Positions 52,109 to 61,030 of a DNA stretch of 64,000 bases are shown here, piece by piece (position 1 is the first letter of the stretch; every line of letters begins with the position of its first letter). The translations under genes and the position numbers were made by a program. Origin of the DNA: Sulfitobacter sp. (GTDB lineage: Bacteria > Pseudomonadota > Alphaproteobacteria > Rhodobacterales > Rhodobacteraceae); assembly GCA_017854855.1 (NCBI GenBank), contig JAFMGZ010000004.1:62001-126000 (forward strand). Reading direction: 5' to 3'. Under the pieces are notes generated by a model that saw only the letters and a program-made list of their open reading frames with translations, did not search any database and was not told the DNA's origin.

Positions 52109-52453
52109 CTAGAATGGCAGCTTCATGTCCGCAGGCAGGCCCATGCCCTCGGTCAGTTTTGCCATTTCTTGCTGGGCGCGCTCTGTTGCCTTGGATTGGG
52201 CATCCTTGATTGCGGCCAGGATCAGGTCTTCGACGACTTCTTTTTCATCGCCGTTGAAGATGGAAGGGTCGATGTCGAGTGTTTTGAGTTCGCCTTTTGC
52301 GGTGCAGGTCGCTTTGACCAAGCCGGCGCCGCTGACGCCTTCGACGATGATATTGTGCATGTCATCCTGCAGTTGGGCCATTTTGCCCTGCATCTCCTGC
52401 GCTTTTTTCATCATGCCGGCCATGTCGCCAAGCGCACCTAGTCCTTTGAGCAT
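52109..52453 (-). CDS. YbaB/EbfC-family nucleoid-associated protein
   Basis: 114 residues, two-domain dimeric DNA-binding protein: MLKGLGALGDMAGMMKKAQEMQGKM, VEGVSGAGLVKATCTAKGELK. Sits between dnaX and recR as in most bacteria. Confidence 0.95.
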   Translation of the reverse strand: MLKGLGALGDMAGMMKKAQEMQGKMAQLQDDMHNIIVEGVSGAGLVKATCTAKGELKTLDIDPSIFNGDEKEVVEDLILAAIKDAQSKATERAQQEMAKLTEGMGLPADMKLPF

Positions 52454-52504
52454 CGCTCTCTCCTGTGTTCATTTGATCTAATATGTGGGTGGTTCGGGGT
52501 GGGA

Positions 52505-54250
52505 TCAACCGTCTTCGAAGGGGTCCCATTCGTCTTCGACTTCTGGAAGCGCCTCTGAAACGGCAGCGGCGGCAATCTGTTCGGGTGTGCGGATGGCTGT
52601 GATCCGGGCTTTTGGGAATTTGGCCAGGACGGCTTGCATGAGGGGATGTGCTTCGGCCTTGGCGCGCAGATCCAACTCTTTGGCGTCGCGCAGTTCGGCG
52701 ATTGTTTTGCCGCCGCCATCGTTGACGATAGTGACAGCCCAGCGGTTGCCAGTCCATTGCTGTAGCTTTGCCCCTAGGCGTTGGGCCAGATCGCGGGGAG
52801 CGTTTTGTGTCGGGACAAATTCCACGCGGCCGGGTTGGTAGGCGGCAAGGCGCAGGGTTGTTTCGACTTCGACCAGCAGTTTGACGTCGCGGTTGGCGCG
52901 GATCAATTCGACCACATGTTCGAAGGATGCAAAGCGGGCAAGGGCCGCGTCCGGATCCTGTGCCAATGCGGTTGCCTGGCCTGATGCTGTCGGATTGGAG
53001 GCCATGCGCGTCTGCGCCTGCTGGACGGCATGTGCACCGCCCGAGGGGCCGCCCCCACCGCCCACCGGGCCGGATGTGGCGGCTGGTGGAGTGGTGTTGT
53101 GCAGTTTGCGCACCAGTTCTTCGGGGCTGGGCAGGTCGGCCACATGGGTCAGGCGGATGATTGCCATTTCTGCCGCCATCATGGCGTTGGGGGCGGCTGC
53201 AACTTCGTCGAGCGCCTTGAGCAGCATCTGCCACAGGCGTGTCAGCACGCGCATCGGCAGGTCATTTGCCATTTGTGTGCCGCGGCTGCGTTCCTCGGGC
53301 GAGATTGTGGGGTCTTCGGCCGCGTCAGGCGTGATTTTCACCACGGATACCCAATGGGTGATTTCCGCCAGATCGCGCAGCACCGCCATCGGATCTGCGC
53401 CATCGGCATATTGGGCGGAGAATTCTGACAATGCACCGGCGGCGTCCCCGCGCAGGATCATATCGAACAGATCCAGGACCCGGCCCCTGTCAGCCAGCCC
53501 CAGCATGGCGCGCACCTGATCGGCGGTGGTTTCACCGGCACCATGGCTGATGGCCTGATCCAGCAGGGATGTGGCATCACGGGCCGAGCCTTCGGCGGCG
53601 CGGGTGATGAGGGCCAGCGCATCGTCGGCAATCTGGGCACCTTCGGATGTGGCGATTTTGCGCATCAAGGCGATCATCACCTCGGGTTCAATCCTGCGCA
53701 GATCGAAACGCTGGCATCTGGACAGGACGGTCACCGGCACCTTGCGGATTTCTGTGGTGGCAAAGATGAACTTGACGTGTTCCGGGGGTTCTTCCAACGT
53801 CTTTAGAAGGGCGTTGAAGGCTCCGGTGGACAGCATGTGCACCTCGTCGATGATATAGACTTTGTAGCGGGCAGAGGCCGCGCGATAATGCACCGAATCG
53901 ATGATTTCGCGGATGTTGGCGACGCCTGTGTTTGAGGCGGCGTCCATTTCCATTACGTCCACATGGCGGCCTTCCATGATGGCCACGCAATGTTCGCAGG
54001 TGCCACAGGGTTCGGTGGTAGGGCCGCCACTGCCGTCTGGGCCTATGCAATTCATGCCTTTGGCGATGATCCGGGCCGTCGTGGTCTTGCCGGTGCCGCG
54101 AATGCCGGTCATGACAAAGGCCTGTGCGATCCTGTCTGCCTCAAAGGCATTTTTCAGGGTGCGCACCATCGCATCCTGCCCGACCAGATCGGCAAAGGTT
54201 TCTGGCCGGTATTTGCGGGCCAATACGCGGTAGGCGGATGTGTCGGACAT
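52505..54250 (-). CDS. dnaX: DNA polymerase III subunits gamma and tau
   Basis: Clamp-loader ATPase, 581 residues. N-terminal AAA+ domain with YRPETFADLVGQDAMV, Walker A GIRGTGKTTTARI, zinc-binding CGTCEHC, and sensor region TTEIRKVPVTVLSRCQRF. After residue 360 there is a Gly/Ser/Pro linker and the tau-specific C-terminal domain ending DEWDPFEDG. I saw no obvious A-rich slippery site for production of a separate gamma. It begins the dnaX-ybaB-recR group. Confidence 0.97.
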   Translation of the reverse strand: MSDTSAYRVLARKYRPETFADLVGQDAMVRTLKNAFEADRIAQAFVMTGIRGTGKTTTARIIAKGMNCIGPDGSGGPTTEPCGTCEHCVAIMEGRHVDVMEMDAASNTGVANIREIIDSVHYRAASARYKVYIIDEVHMLSTGAFNALLKTLEEPPEHVKFIFATTEIRKVPVTVLSRCQRFDLRRIEPEVMIALMRKIATSEGAQIADDALALITRAAEGSARDATSLLDQAISHGAGETTADQVRAMLGLADRGRVLDLFDMILRGDAAGALSEFSAQYADGADPMAVLRDLAEITHWVSVVKITPDAAEDPTISPEERSRGTQMANDLPMRVLTRLWQMLLKALDEVAAAPNAMMAAEMAIIRLTHVADLPSPEELVRKLHNTTPPAATSGPVGGGGGPSGGAHAVQQAQTRMASNPTASGQATALAQDPDAALARFASFEHVVELIRANRDVKLLVEVETTLRLAAYQPGRVEFVPTQNAPRDLAQRLGAKLQQWTGNRWAVTIVNDGGGKTIAELRDAKELDLRAKAEAHPLMQAVLAKFPKARITAIRTPEQIAAAAVSEALPEVEDEWDPFEDG

Positions 54251-54518
54251 GAAGGCTCCAGCGGAGGATTCGGATCAGAGGCCCAAGGTAGGCTCTGGCG
54301 CGGGGCGCGTAAACCGTAAGAGCGTTTTCGAAAGCACTCTGACCCTGTCATCGTGGTCTGAAATGAGAGATTTCAATGCGTGAGCGATGTGAGATGTAGC
54401 AGGTCACCCGAGAAATGCGTTGGACGTTCCCGGTGGATCATCTGCGCGGGCGTTTGCGCTATTGTGTGTTTTGCCGCTTGGCCTGACAATGCGGGCAAAC
54501 GAGAATGGAGGGCGCGGA

Positions 54519-55364
54519 ATGCGGCTTAAGGGGATCAGACGGAGCCAGAATGTCGAACAGCGCGGCGGCAGTGGCAGGCGCGGCGGCGGGAAGGCCGGTG
54601 GTTTGGGCGTTGGGGCCTTGTTGGTCGTGCTTGCGGTGGGGTATTTCACGGGCATTGACGTGACGCCGCTGTTGCAGGGCGGTGGCGCGGGCCAGAGCCA
54701 GCAGAGCGCACCGGCGTCCCAGACGGATGGTGCCGCCATGCAATTCTCAGCGCAGGTCTTGGCCACCACCGAGGATGTCTGGGGTAAAGTGTTCCAGGAA
54801 CAATTGGGCCGCACTTATGTGCCGCCTGTATTAGTTGTCTTTAACGGGACCACGCAAAGCCCCTGTGGCGGTGCCTCTGGGGCCAGTGGGCCGTTTTACT
54901 GTCCGGCGGACAGCAAGGCCTATCTGGACACAGGTTTCTTTGACATGCTGAGCCAGCAGATGGGTGCGGGCGGTGATTTTGCCGCAGCATATGTGATCGC
55001 GCATGAGGTGGCGCATCATGTGCAAAATGAGCTTGGCATCCTGCCCAAGGTCAACGCAGCCCGGCAGCGTGCCACCGAGGCAGAGGCCAATGCGCTGACC
55101 GTGCGGCTGGAGTTGATGGCAGATTGTCTGTCAGGTGTCTGGGCCCGAAATGTCAAAGGTTTGATGGAGCGGGGCGATCTGCAAGAGGCGCTGAATGCCG
55201 CGCGCAAGATCGGTGATGATTATTTGCAAAGTCGCGCAGGCCGTGTGCCGCAGCCCCATACCTTTACCCATGGCACATCAGAGCAGCGTGCGGGCTGGTT
55301 TGCACGCGGGTATGAGACCGGTGCCGTCGGGCAATGCGATACTTTTGCGGCTCAGAAGATATGA
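54519..55364 (+). CDS. Neutral zinc metallopeptidase (YpfJ family)
   Basis: 281 residues with a basic N-terminus (MRLKGIRRSQNVEQRGG), a Gly-rich stretch, one transmembrane helix (about 26-42), and a zinc peptidase domain with VIAHEVAHHVQNELG and a distal Glu in LMADCLSGVWA. ATG 54519 has GGAGG 7 bases upstream. The stop codon overlaps the start of the DUF6404 gene (ATGA). Confidence 0.9.
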   Translation: MRLKGIRRSQNVEQRGGSGRRGGGKAGGLGVGALLVVLAVGYFTGIDVTPLLQGGGAGQSQQSAPASQTDGAAMQFSAQVLATTEDVWGKVFQEQLGRTYVPPVLVVFNGTTQSPCGGASGASGPFYCPADSKAYLDTGFFDMLSQQMGAGGDFAAAYVIAHEVAHHVQNELGILPKVNAARQRATEAEANALTVRLELMADCLSGVWARNVKGLMERGDLQEALNAARKIGDDYLQSRAGRVPQPHTFTHGTSEQRAGWFARGYETGAVGQCDTFAAQKI

Positions 55365-55711
55365 GCGAATATGAGCGCAAATTCGAGGCGGCGCTGAACG
55401 AATTGCAGGCCACGGAAATGTGGGCCAGCAATTATGCGCCGCCGGTTTTGATGGTTTTGCGCAAAGCCGGGATAAAGGTACCGCCGCCCCATTATCTGGG
55501 CTTTGGCAAGGTCATTGTCTGCTACGGCGTGTTTTTTGCGGCCGCTTGGGGGGTGGCGATGTGGTTTTTCAAATGGCAGGCCGAAGGATTTGCCGTTTCT
55601 GCGGCGATTGGTGCATCCGTGATGGCGGGGGCCATTTTTGGATGTGCCATGGCCGCGATCTATGCCCGCGCGCGGCGGCGCTGGAAGCTGAGCAAATGGG
55701 AAGATCTGTGA
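55361..55711 (+). CDS. DUF6404-type small membrane protein
   Basis: 116 residues. N-terminal soluble part MSEYERKFEAALNELQATEMWASNY, then PPHYLGFGKVIV and two hydrophobic segments (about 44-66 and 74-100), ending in basic residues. It overlaps the metallopeptidase stop by 4 bases and is surely cotranslated with it. Function unknown. Confidence 0.8.
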   Translation: MSEYERKFEAALNELQATEMWASNYAPPVLMVLRKAGIKVPPPHYLGFGKVIVCYGVFFAAAWGVAMWFFKWQAEGFAVSAAIGASVMAGAIFGCAMAAIYARARRRWKLSKWEDL

Positions 55712-55790
55712 CCGCAGCACCCTGATGGCACCGTGCGACCGTCATCTTGTCTGGAAAAGGATGCACCCGCCAAAGGCCCCGGTGCCAAGG

Positions 55791-55885
55791 TGAGAGATTG
55801 ATAACGACCCAAGCGGGACTCGTTACGGCTGCTTCCTTCCGGATCTGACCGGGTTGGCGAGGCGCCTGCCCGCACCAACCTCTCA
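55791..55885 (-). ncRNA. ffs: Signal recognition particle RNA, small bacterial type
   Basis: The minus-strand transcript contains the SRP domain IV core GGTCAGATCCGGAAGGAAGC. Its ends pair (TGAGAGGTTG with CAATCTCTCA, one wobble), giving a 95-base hairpin as expected for alphaproteobacterial SRP RNA. It lies upstream of the dnaX group, a common location. Confidence 0.95.
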
Positions 55886-55890
55886 ACGCG

Positions 55891-55919
55891 CATATAGGAC
55901 GACTGTGATCAAAGCGCAA
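55891..55919 (-). promoter_or_regulatory. Promoter of ffs
   Basis: On the minus strand TTGCGC (55914-55919) and TATATG (55891-55896) are 17 bases apart, and the predicted RNA 5' end at 55885 is 6 bases after the -10 element. Confidence 0.7.
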
Positions 55920-55922
55920 GCA

Positions 55923-57788
55923 TCACAAGGTCAGACGGATGCGCGCAAATCCGCGGCTGTCCGTTCCACATGGTTCCGGGGACAGGTGCTCTATTTCATC
56001 CAGAAAACCCAACGCATCGGGCGAACTGTGCAAAATGGTCCTGATCGGCCGCGCACAGGCAAAGCGCCATGGGGTTTCCGCCAATACGTCTGCATAGTCA
56101 TTCTGTTTCAGAATGGCCGTGAGCGACGAGAGCTGGTTTTTCATGTCGCGGTACAGGATCTTGTCGAGGTTAAAGACGGTGCCGCCGCCGCCGCCGCCGG
56201 CCCGGAAACCGCTGGTTGCCAGCACAAAGGGCTGACCGGGTGCAACGGGCCGGCCCGCGTGGCACATGTTGTTGATCCGCTGGCCAATGGGTTGCGACGG
56301 GTCGATCGTGTAGGTCAGACCGTATATCGTATCGAAACGATATGTGGCCCGTTCATCGTTCAGCAAAGGTTGATCGGGACTGTCTGGCAGCAGCTGGTGA
56401 AAGACTTCGGCGGCATGTTCCAGCCAGATATGCAGGTCAGCGCCGGTGACCTTCAGCGCGCAGATGTTGTTTGGATAGGGGTTAAAGCCAGCCAGATGCC
56501 TGCGGTGGATCACGCCGGGCCTGATGTGCAGATAATGTTGCGGCCCGCCGCGGCCGCCTGCGGTATGGGCGGCGGCTGTCGCCAGTAGGGGCAGGCTGCT
56601 TTCGGGCAGGTTGGCGATGGCCTCGGCAACAACCAGACGTTTGGCATGCGCGACCAACGCCGAGGCGGCGGTTGGCATGGCCAGAGAGAAATACGTATGA
56701 ATGGCACGGCTGCTATGCCCGCATGGTTGCTTTAGCTTGCTGCGCACTGCGGCATGTTCTGGCGCGAAAATGGCGGCAAGCGCGGGATCGGGGGGCACTT
56801 GTGGGCCATTGGGGCGCAGCTGGGTCTGATGCGACTGAACGCGCCACTGGCCGGTGTCAGCCTGCAAGAGCGTGAGGTCCAGAACCGCAAGGTCAGAGGC
56901 CTCGACCCCCGCCATGGCGGTAGGGCAATTGCCAAGGCTGCCGGTTTGCACATCAACATCTGCATATCCCAGGTGATCCTGACCCGGCAGGCGCAAATGG
57001 GTGTGGCCCCCGACGATGGCATCAATACCGGGGATCCTGGCAAGGCGGCGCAGATCGTCTTGGTGGGTATCGGCCGTGTCGGGCCCTTCCATTCCCATAT
57101 GGGCCAGCAAAATGACAACATCAGCCCCATTGCGCCGCAGTTCCTGCGCCGCATCCGTGACGCATTGCGCAGCCGGGGTCACACAGCCCCAGCCGGCCAG
57201 TTGTTGTGCATTCAGGAATGAAGTTTCTTGGGGCAGCACAGATAATATCCCCACGCGCAGGGTTTGCTCTTTGGGAATCTGGGTCAGCGGACAGGTCAGG
57301 ATGACGCTGCTGCGCAGGGCAGTGGGTGCCGATAGCGCGAGGTTGCTGCAGATAAGGGGGGTGGTCACACACCGGGCAATCCGGTTGAGATATTCCATCC
57401 CATGATCAAGGTCGTGGTTACCCAGCCCCATTGCATCATACCGAAGATACTGCAAACCGCGCACAATCGGGTGATCTGTCGTGACCGGCATATGGGCCAG
57501 ATGATCGCCAAGGGCGGTTCCTTGCAAGAAATCCCCGTTATCAACGAGGATCGCCATCATGCCTTTGGCTTCAGCCTCGCGCCGGGCTTGGGCAATCAGG
57601 GTCGCGATGCCGCACAGGCCAGTATGCGCAGCAGGACGGGCAAGGGCATAATCATATCCAACAAGCTGCATGTGGACATCGGTCGTGGCCAAGATCCGCA
57701 ACGATACCGCAGGCACAGACATCTGTGCCACGGGCTGTTCATCAAACAGCGCAGAGATTTCATCAGGGTCTTCTTGAGCATAACGCAT
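55923..57788 (-). CDS. 2',3'-cyclic-nucleotide 2'-phosphodiesterase/3'-nucleotidase-like protein (CpdB family), no signal peptide
   Basis: 621 residues. Metallophosphatase domain with ILATTDVHMQL, VDNGDFLQG, GLGNHDLDHG, ILLAHMG and GGHTHLRLPG, then a 5'-nucleotidase C-terminal domain (YNPYPNNICALKVTGADLHIWLEH-like region and LATSGFRAGGGGGGTVF substrate loop). The CpdB family is normally periplasmic, but the N-terminus MRYAQEDPDEISALFDEQPV is acidic and lacks a signal peptide. ATG 57788 has AAGG about 9 bases upstream; ATG 57797 is an alternative. Confidence 0.88.
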   Translation of the reverse strand: MRYAQEDPDEISALFDEQPVAQMSVPAVSLRILATTDVHMQLVGYDYALARPAAHTGLCGIATLIAQARREAEAKGMMAILVDNGDFLQGTALGDHLAHMPVTTDHPIVRGLQYLRYDAMGLGNHDLDHGMEYLNRIARCVTTPLICSNLALSAPTALRSSVILTCPLTQIPKEQTLRVGILSVLPQETSFLNAQQLAGWGCVTPAAQCVTDAAQELRRNGADVVILLAHMGMEGPDTADTHQDDLRRLARIPGIDAIVGGHTHLRLPGQDHLGYADVDVQTGSLGNCPTAMAGVEASDLAVLDLTLLQADTGQWRVQSHQTQLRPNGPQVPPDPALAAIFAPEHAAVRSKLKQPCGHSSRAIHTYFSLAMPTAASALVAHAKRLVVAEAIANLPESSLPLLATAAAHTAGGRGGPQHYLHIRPGVIHRRHLAGFNPYPNNICALKVTGADLHIWLEHAAEVFHQLLPDSPDQPLLNDERATYRFDTIYGLTYTIDPSQPIGQRINNMCHAGRPVAPGQPFVLATSGFRAGGGGGGTVFNLDKILYRDMKNQLSSLTAILKQNDYADVLAETPWRFACARPIRTILHSSPDALGFLDEIEHLSPEPCGTDSRGFARIRLTL

Positions 57789-57925
57789 GAAAAACAACCT
57801 TGGATTGTTAAGTTATCAAATATTACACCCAAAATATCAAGCCTCCTTGCCGGAGCCTGCTTGTGCCTGTGGGGCGGATGGCACACAAACGGAACAGCAC
57901 ATCGTATTCAGACAAAGGATAGCCC

Positions 57926-58894
57926 ATGCGACACGCAGAACAGGTCACCTTCGGGGGCTCGGCACTGGACCGCGCCGGAGAGATTCGTGCCAACCCGGCG
58001 GTGGTGAAATATGCGCGCGCCGCAGCGGACAGCCAGGCGATCTTATTCTGGCGTGGCAAACCCCTGATTTCGCCTGCCCGACCTGCATCGCTTGTGCGCT
58101 TGCCGATGGATCACCCCGTACTGGCCGAGGCCCGCGAAGAACCCATCTTGCTGGGTCGCGAGGATGGCGCGGCGCGGTTTGCCTTTGATATTTCCAGCTG
58201 GGAGCCGGAAAACCTTGATGCTTCCAGCCTTGGCGGGTTTCTGGACCCCAGTGAACAAAGCCATCCGGACCTGCCAGATGGCATGGTCTTTGCCGAATTG
58301 CGCCGTGTGATGACATGGCTTGATGCGCGCGACGCCGAATTGGCGGCAACCGGCAAGGCCATATTGGGATGGCACGGGTCGCATGGGTTTTGCGCCTGTT
58401 GTGGCGCGCAGACCGTGATCGGGCAGGCGGGCTGGCAGCGCCAGTGCCCTGCTTGCAAGGCCAGCCATTTCCCGCGTACGGACCCCGTGGTTATCATGCT
58501 GATCACCCATGGAAATTCGGTGCTGATGGGGCGGTCGCCGGGATGGCCGCAGGGCATGTATTCGCTGCTGGCCGGTTTTGTCGAACCGGGTGAAACGCTT
58601 GAGGCGGCGGTGCGCCGCGAAGTGTTCGAAGAGGCGGGAGTGGAAGTTGGTGCCGTTAACTATCTGTCCAGCCAGCCATGGCCATTTCCCGCCTCGTTAA
58701 TGTTTGGCTGCCAAGGTGTTGCAACAAGCCAGCAGATCAACATCGACCCGGTTGAGATCGAGGATGCAATGTGGGTCACCCGGGAAGAGATGATGGAGGT
58801 TTTTGCAGGGAATCACGCGACCATTCTTCCTGCCCGAAAAGGGGCGATTGCGCATTTCTTGCTGGAAAATTGGCTTGCGGATACTTTGGAATAA
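57926..58894 (+). CDS. nudC: NAD(+) diphosphatase NudC
   Basis: Hydrolyses NAD(H) and can remove NAD caps from RNA. 322 residues: a zinc ribbon (CACCGAQ...CPAC), the Nudix box GFVEPGETLEAAVRREVFEEAG and the NADH-pyrophosphatase tail SQPWPFPASLMFG. AAAGGA precedes the ATG. Divergent from the CpdB-like gene, so this corner of the window handles nucleotide turnover. Confidence 0.94.
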   Translation: MRHAEQVTFGGSALDRAGEIRANPAVVKYARAAADSQAILFWRGKPLISPARPASLVRLPMDHPVLAEAREEPILLGREDGAARFAFDISSWEPENLDASSLGGFLDPSEQSHPDLPDGMVFAELRRVMTWLDARDAELAATGKAILGWHGSHGFCACCGAQTVIGQAGWQRQCPACKASHFPRTDPVVIMLITHGNSVLMGRSPGWPQGMYSLLAGFVEPGETLEAAVRREVFEEAGVEVGAVNYLSSQPWPFPASLMFGCQGVATSQQINIDPVEIEDAMWVTREEMMEVFAGNHATILPARKGAIAHFLLENWLADTLE

Positions 58895-58958
58895 ATCGAA
58901 ACATCAGGTGGGCCCGCGAAGTGATCATCGGGTTCAGGCAAACGGGTAGGGCGGTAGA

Positions 58959-59441
58959 ATGAAATTCTCGACCAACGAGGACATCGATGCACCGATTGAT
59001 GCGGTGTTCGAGATGCTGTGCGATTTTGAGGGGTTCGAACGCGCGGCCATTCGGCGCGGGGCACAGGTGCAGCGGGTCGATAATTTGACGGCACCTGGTG
59101 TTGGCATGACCTGGCAGGCCGCTTTCAAAATGCGCGGCAAAGAGCGCAAGATCGAAATCGAGATGGTCACATTCGAACGTCCGACGGAGATGATATTGGA
59201 AACCACGGCACCGGGGATGTTGGGCACGACAAACCTTGATCTGATCGCGCTGTCCCGCACCCGCACCCGGATCAAGGTTGAGCTGGAGGTCAAACCGCTG
59301 AACCTGACGGCGCGGCTGTTGGTGCAATCGCTCAAGCTGGCCAAGAATTCCCTGACCAAAAAGTATAAATCAAGGGTCGCGGACTATGCCAAACAGATTG
59401 AAGACCGCCATGCCAAAGGCAACAGTGGCGGGATGGCCTGA
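58959..59441 (+). CDS. SRPBCC-superfamily lipid/ligand-binding protein
   Basis: 160 residues with the START/polyketide-cyclase-like pattern: MKFSTNEDIDAPIDAVFEML at the start, a beta-rich centre and a long C-terminal helix (LLVQSLKLAKNSLTKKYKSRV). Ligand unknown. AGGG is 7 bases ahead of the ATG. 64 bases after nudC on the same strand. Confidence 0.85.
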   Translation: MKFSTNEDIDAPIDAVFEMLCDFEGFERAAIRRGAQVQRVDNLTAPGVGMTWQAAFKMRGKERKIEIEMVTFERPTEMILETTAPGMLGTTNLDLIALSRTRTRIKVELEVKPLNLTARLLVQSLKLAKNSLTKKYKSRVADYAKQIEDRHAKGNSGGMA

Positions 59442-59551
59442 ACCTTTTCATGCTGATCGCCGCGCTGGGGCTATCGTCGGCGTCTGACGCTGTTAGGTGT
59501 TGAACCGCAGGGCTGCGCCACAGGCCGGCCGCAGGAGCGAAAGGTAAGGCG

Positions 59552-60988
59552 TTGAGAATTTTTCTGGCGGCTGTGCTGATCGTGGTTTCATCTGTAGTGC
59601 TGGAAATGGCGCGGCACGATGTTGAGATCACGCAGTTTGACCTGGGGCAAACACCCGTGACGCGATATGCGCGCCCCGACAGTGATGGGCCGGCCGTGGT
59701 CGTGGCCCATGGGTTTGCCGGATCGCAGCAGATGATGCAGGGTTATGCGTTGCCGCTGGCCCGTGCGGGTTACCGCGTGTTTGTCTTTGAATTTCTGGGT
59801 CATGGTCAGAATGTCCTGCCGATGTCGGGGGATTTGACGTCTGTTGCGGGCACGACCCGGTTGCTGGTCGATCAGACAACTGCGGTGATTGGTGCGGTTG
59901 CACCGGCAGGGCAGCCGGTTGCCCTGCTTGGCCATTCGATGGCGACTGACATCCTTGTTCGGGCAGCGGCGGGGTGCCGCGATGTGGGGCCCATTGTTCT
60001 GATTTCTGCATTCTCGCAAGCGGTTGACGCAACCAGCCCGCAAACGCTGTTGCTGATCAGTGGTGAATGGGAGCCGCGACTGCGTGCCTTTGGGCTGCAA
60101 GCGCTGCAGATGGTTGCCCAGAATGCCGAAGAAGGCGAGACAGTGACCGCCGGTCCCGTGACCCGCCGCAGCATCGCGGCCCCGTGGAGCGAACATGTGT
60201 CGGTGTTGCAGTCCCGCACCGGCCGGGCAGAGGCACTGGGCTGGCTGGACAAGGCCTATGGCCGCGATTCGGATGTGACGATCCTGCCGACCGGTTGGGC
60301 CATTCTGGGCTTGCTGCTGGGCATTGTGATGATGTTTCGCGGTGTTGCCAGATGCCTGCCCGCGCGCCACGCGCCCACAGGGCGGCTGGGTGTCAGGCAG
60401 ATCGCCGCCCTGACCCTGCTGCCGGTCTGCATCGCGCCGCTGGTGGCGGTACCGTTGAATTTCGGCATGCTGCCGGTTCTGGTGGCGGACTATCTGGTGG
60501 TTCACCTGATGGTGTTTGGCATGGTTCAATTGGTTCTTTGCAGGATGCTGGGGCTACAGTCGGGCGGTTTTTCCGCCATCGCCTTTGGTGTCGTTTTGCT
60601 GTGGTGCGCCTTGTTCGGCTTCGCATTGGACCGGTATGCCGCCAATTTCTGGCCCACGACCGCGCGGTTTTGGATCATCATGGCCATGGCGCTGGGGGCG
60701 GTGCCCTATATGGTTGCGGACATGATGCTGGCCCAACGGACATCCTGGCTTGGCCGACTGGCGTTGCGCGGCAGTTTTCTGCTGTCTTTGGGCATCGCGG
60801 TTGCGCTGGATTTCGAGCGGTTGTTTTTTCTTATGATGATCGCGCCCGTGCTGGTTCTGTTCTATCTGGTCTTTGGCACCATTGGGGGCAGTGCTGCGGG
60901 CAGATCGGGTGCTTTGTCCACAGGATTGGCGCTGGGCTTGGTCCTGGCCTGGGCCATTGGGGTAAGTTTTCCGTTGTTTCAGCCGTGA
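59552..60988 (+). CDS. Alpha/beta hydrolase with a C-terminal multi-span membrane domain
   Basis: 478 residues from TTG 59552, which is preceded by AAGGTAAGG. A short N-terminal hydrophobic segment, then an alpha/beta hydrolase domain: oxyanion VVVAHGFAGS, nucleophile LLGHSMATD (Ser near 131) and a candidate His in WSEHVSVL. After about residue 245 there are six or more transmembrane helices with no recognised family. A membrane-integrated esterase or acyltransferase is a reasonable guess. The 3' end is followed by a hairpin. Confidence 0.82.
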   Translation: MRIFLAAVLIVVSSVVLEMARHDVEITQFDLGQTPVTRYARPDSDGPAVVVAHGFAGSQQMMQGYALPLARAGYRVFVFEFLGHGQNVLPMSGDLTSVAGTTRLLVDQTTAVIGAVAPAGQPVALLGHSMATDILVRAAAGCRDVGPIVLISAFSQAVDATSPQTLLLISGEWEPRLRAFGLQALQMVAQNAEEGETVTAGPVTRRSIAAPWSEHVSVLQSRTGRAEALGWLDKAYGRDSDVTILPTGWAILGLLLGIVMMFRGVARCLPARHAPTGRLGVRQIAALTLLPVCIAPLVAVPLNFGMLPVLVADYLVVHLMVFGMVQLVLCRMLGLQSGGFSAIAFGVVLLWCALFGFALDRYAANFWPTTARFWIIMAMALGAVPYMVADMMLAQRTSWLGRLALRGSFLLSLGIAVALDFERLFFLMMIAPVLVLFYLVFGTIGGSAAGRSGALSTGLALGLVLAWAIGVSFPLFQP

Positions 60989-60993
60989 AATGG

Positions 60994-61014
60994 GGTCCTT
61001 GTCGCACAAGGACC
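60994..61014. terminator. Hairpin between convergent hydrolase and pheA
   Basis: GGTCCTTGT / CGC / ACAAGGACC, a perfect 9-bp stem right after the hydrolase stop. There is no long T-run, so it is a likely but unproven terminator. Confidence 0.5.
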
Positions 61015-61030
61015 TATCTAAACGGCCGGT

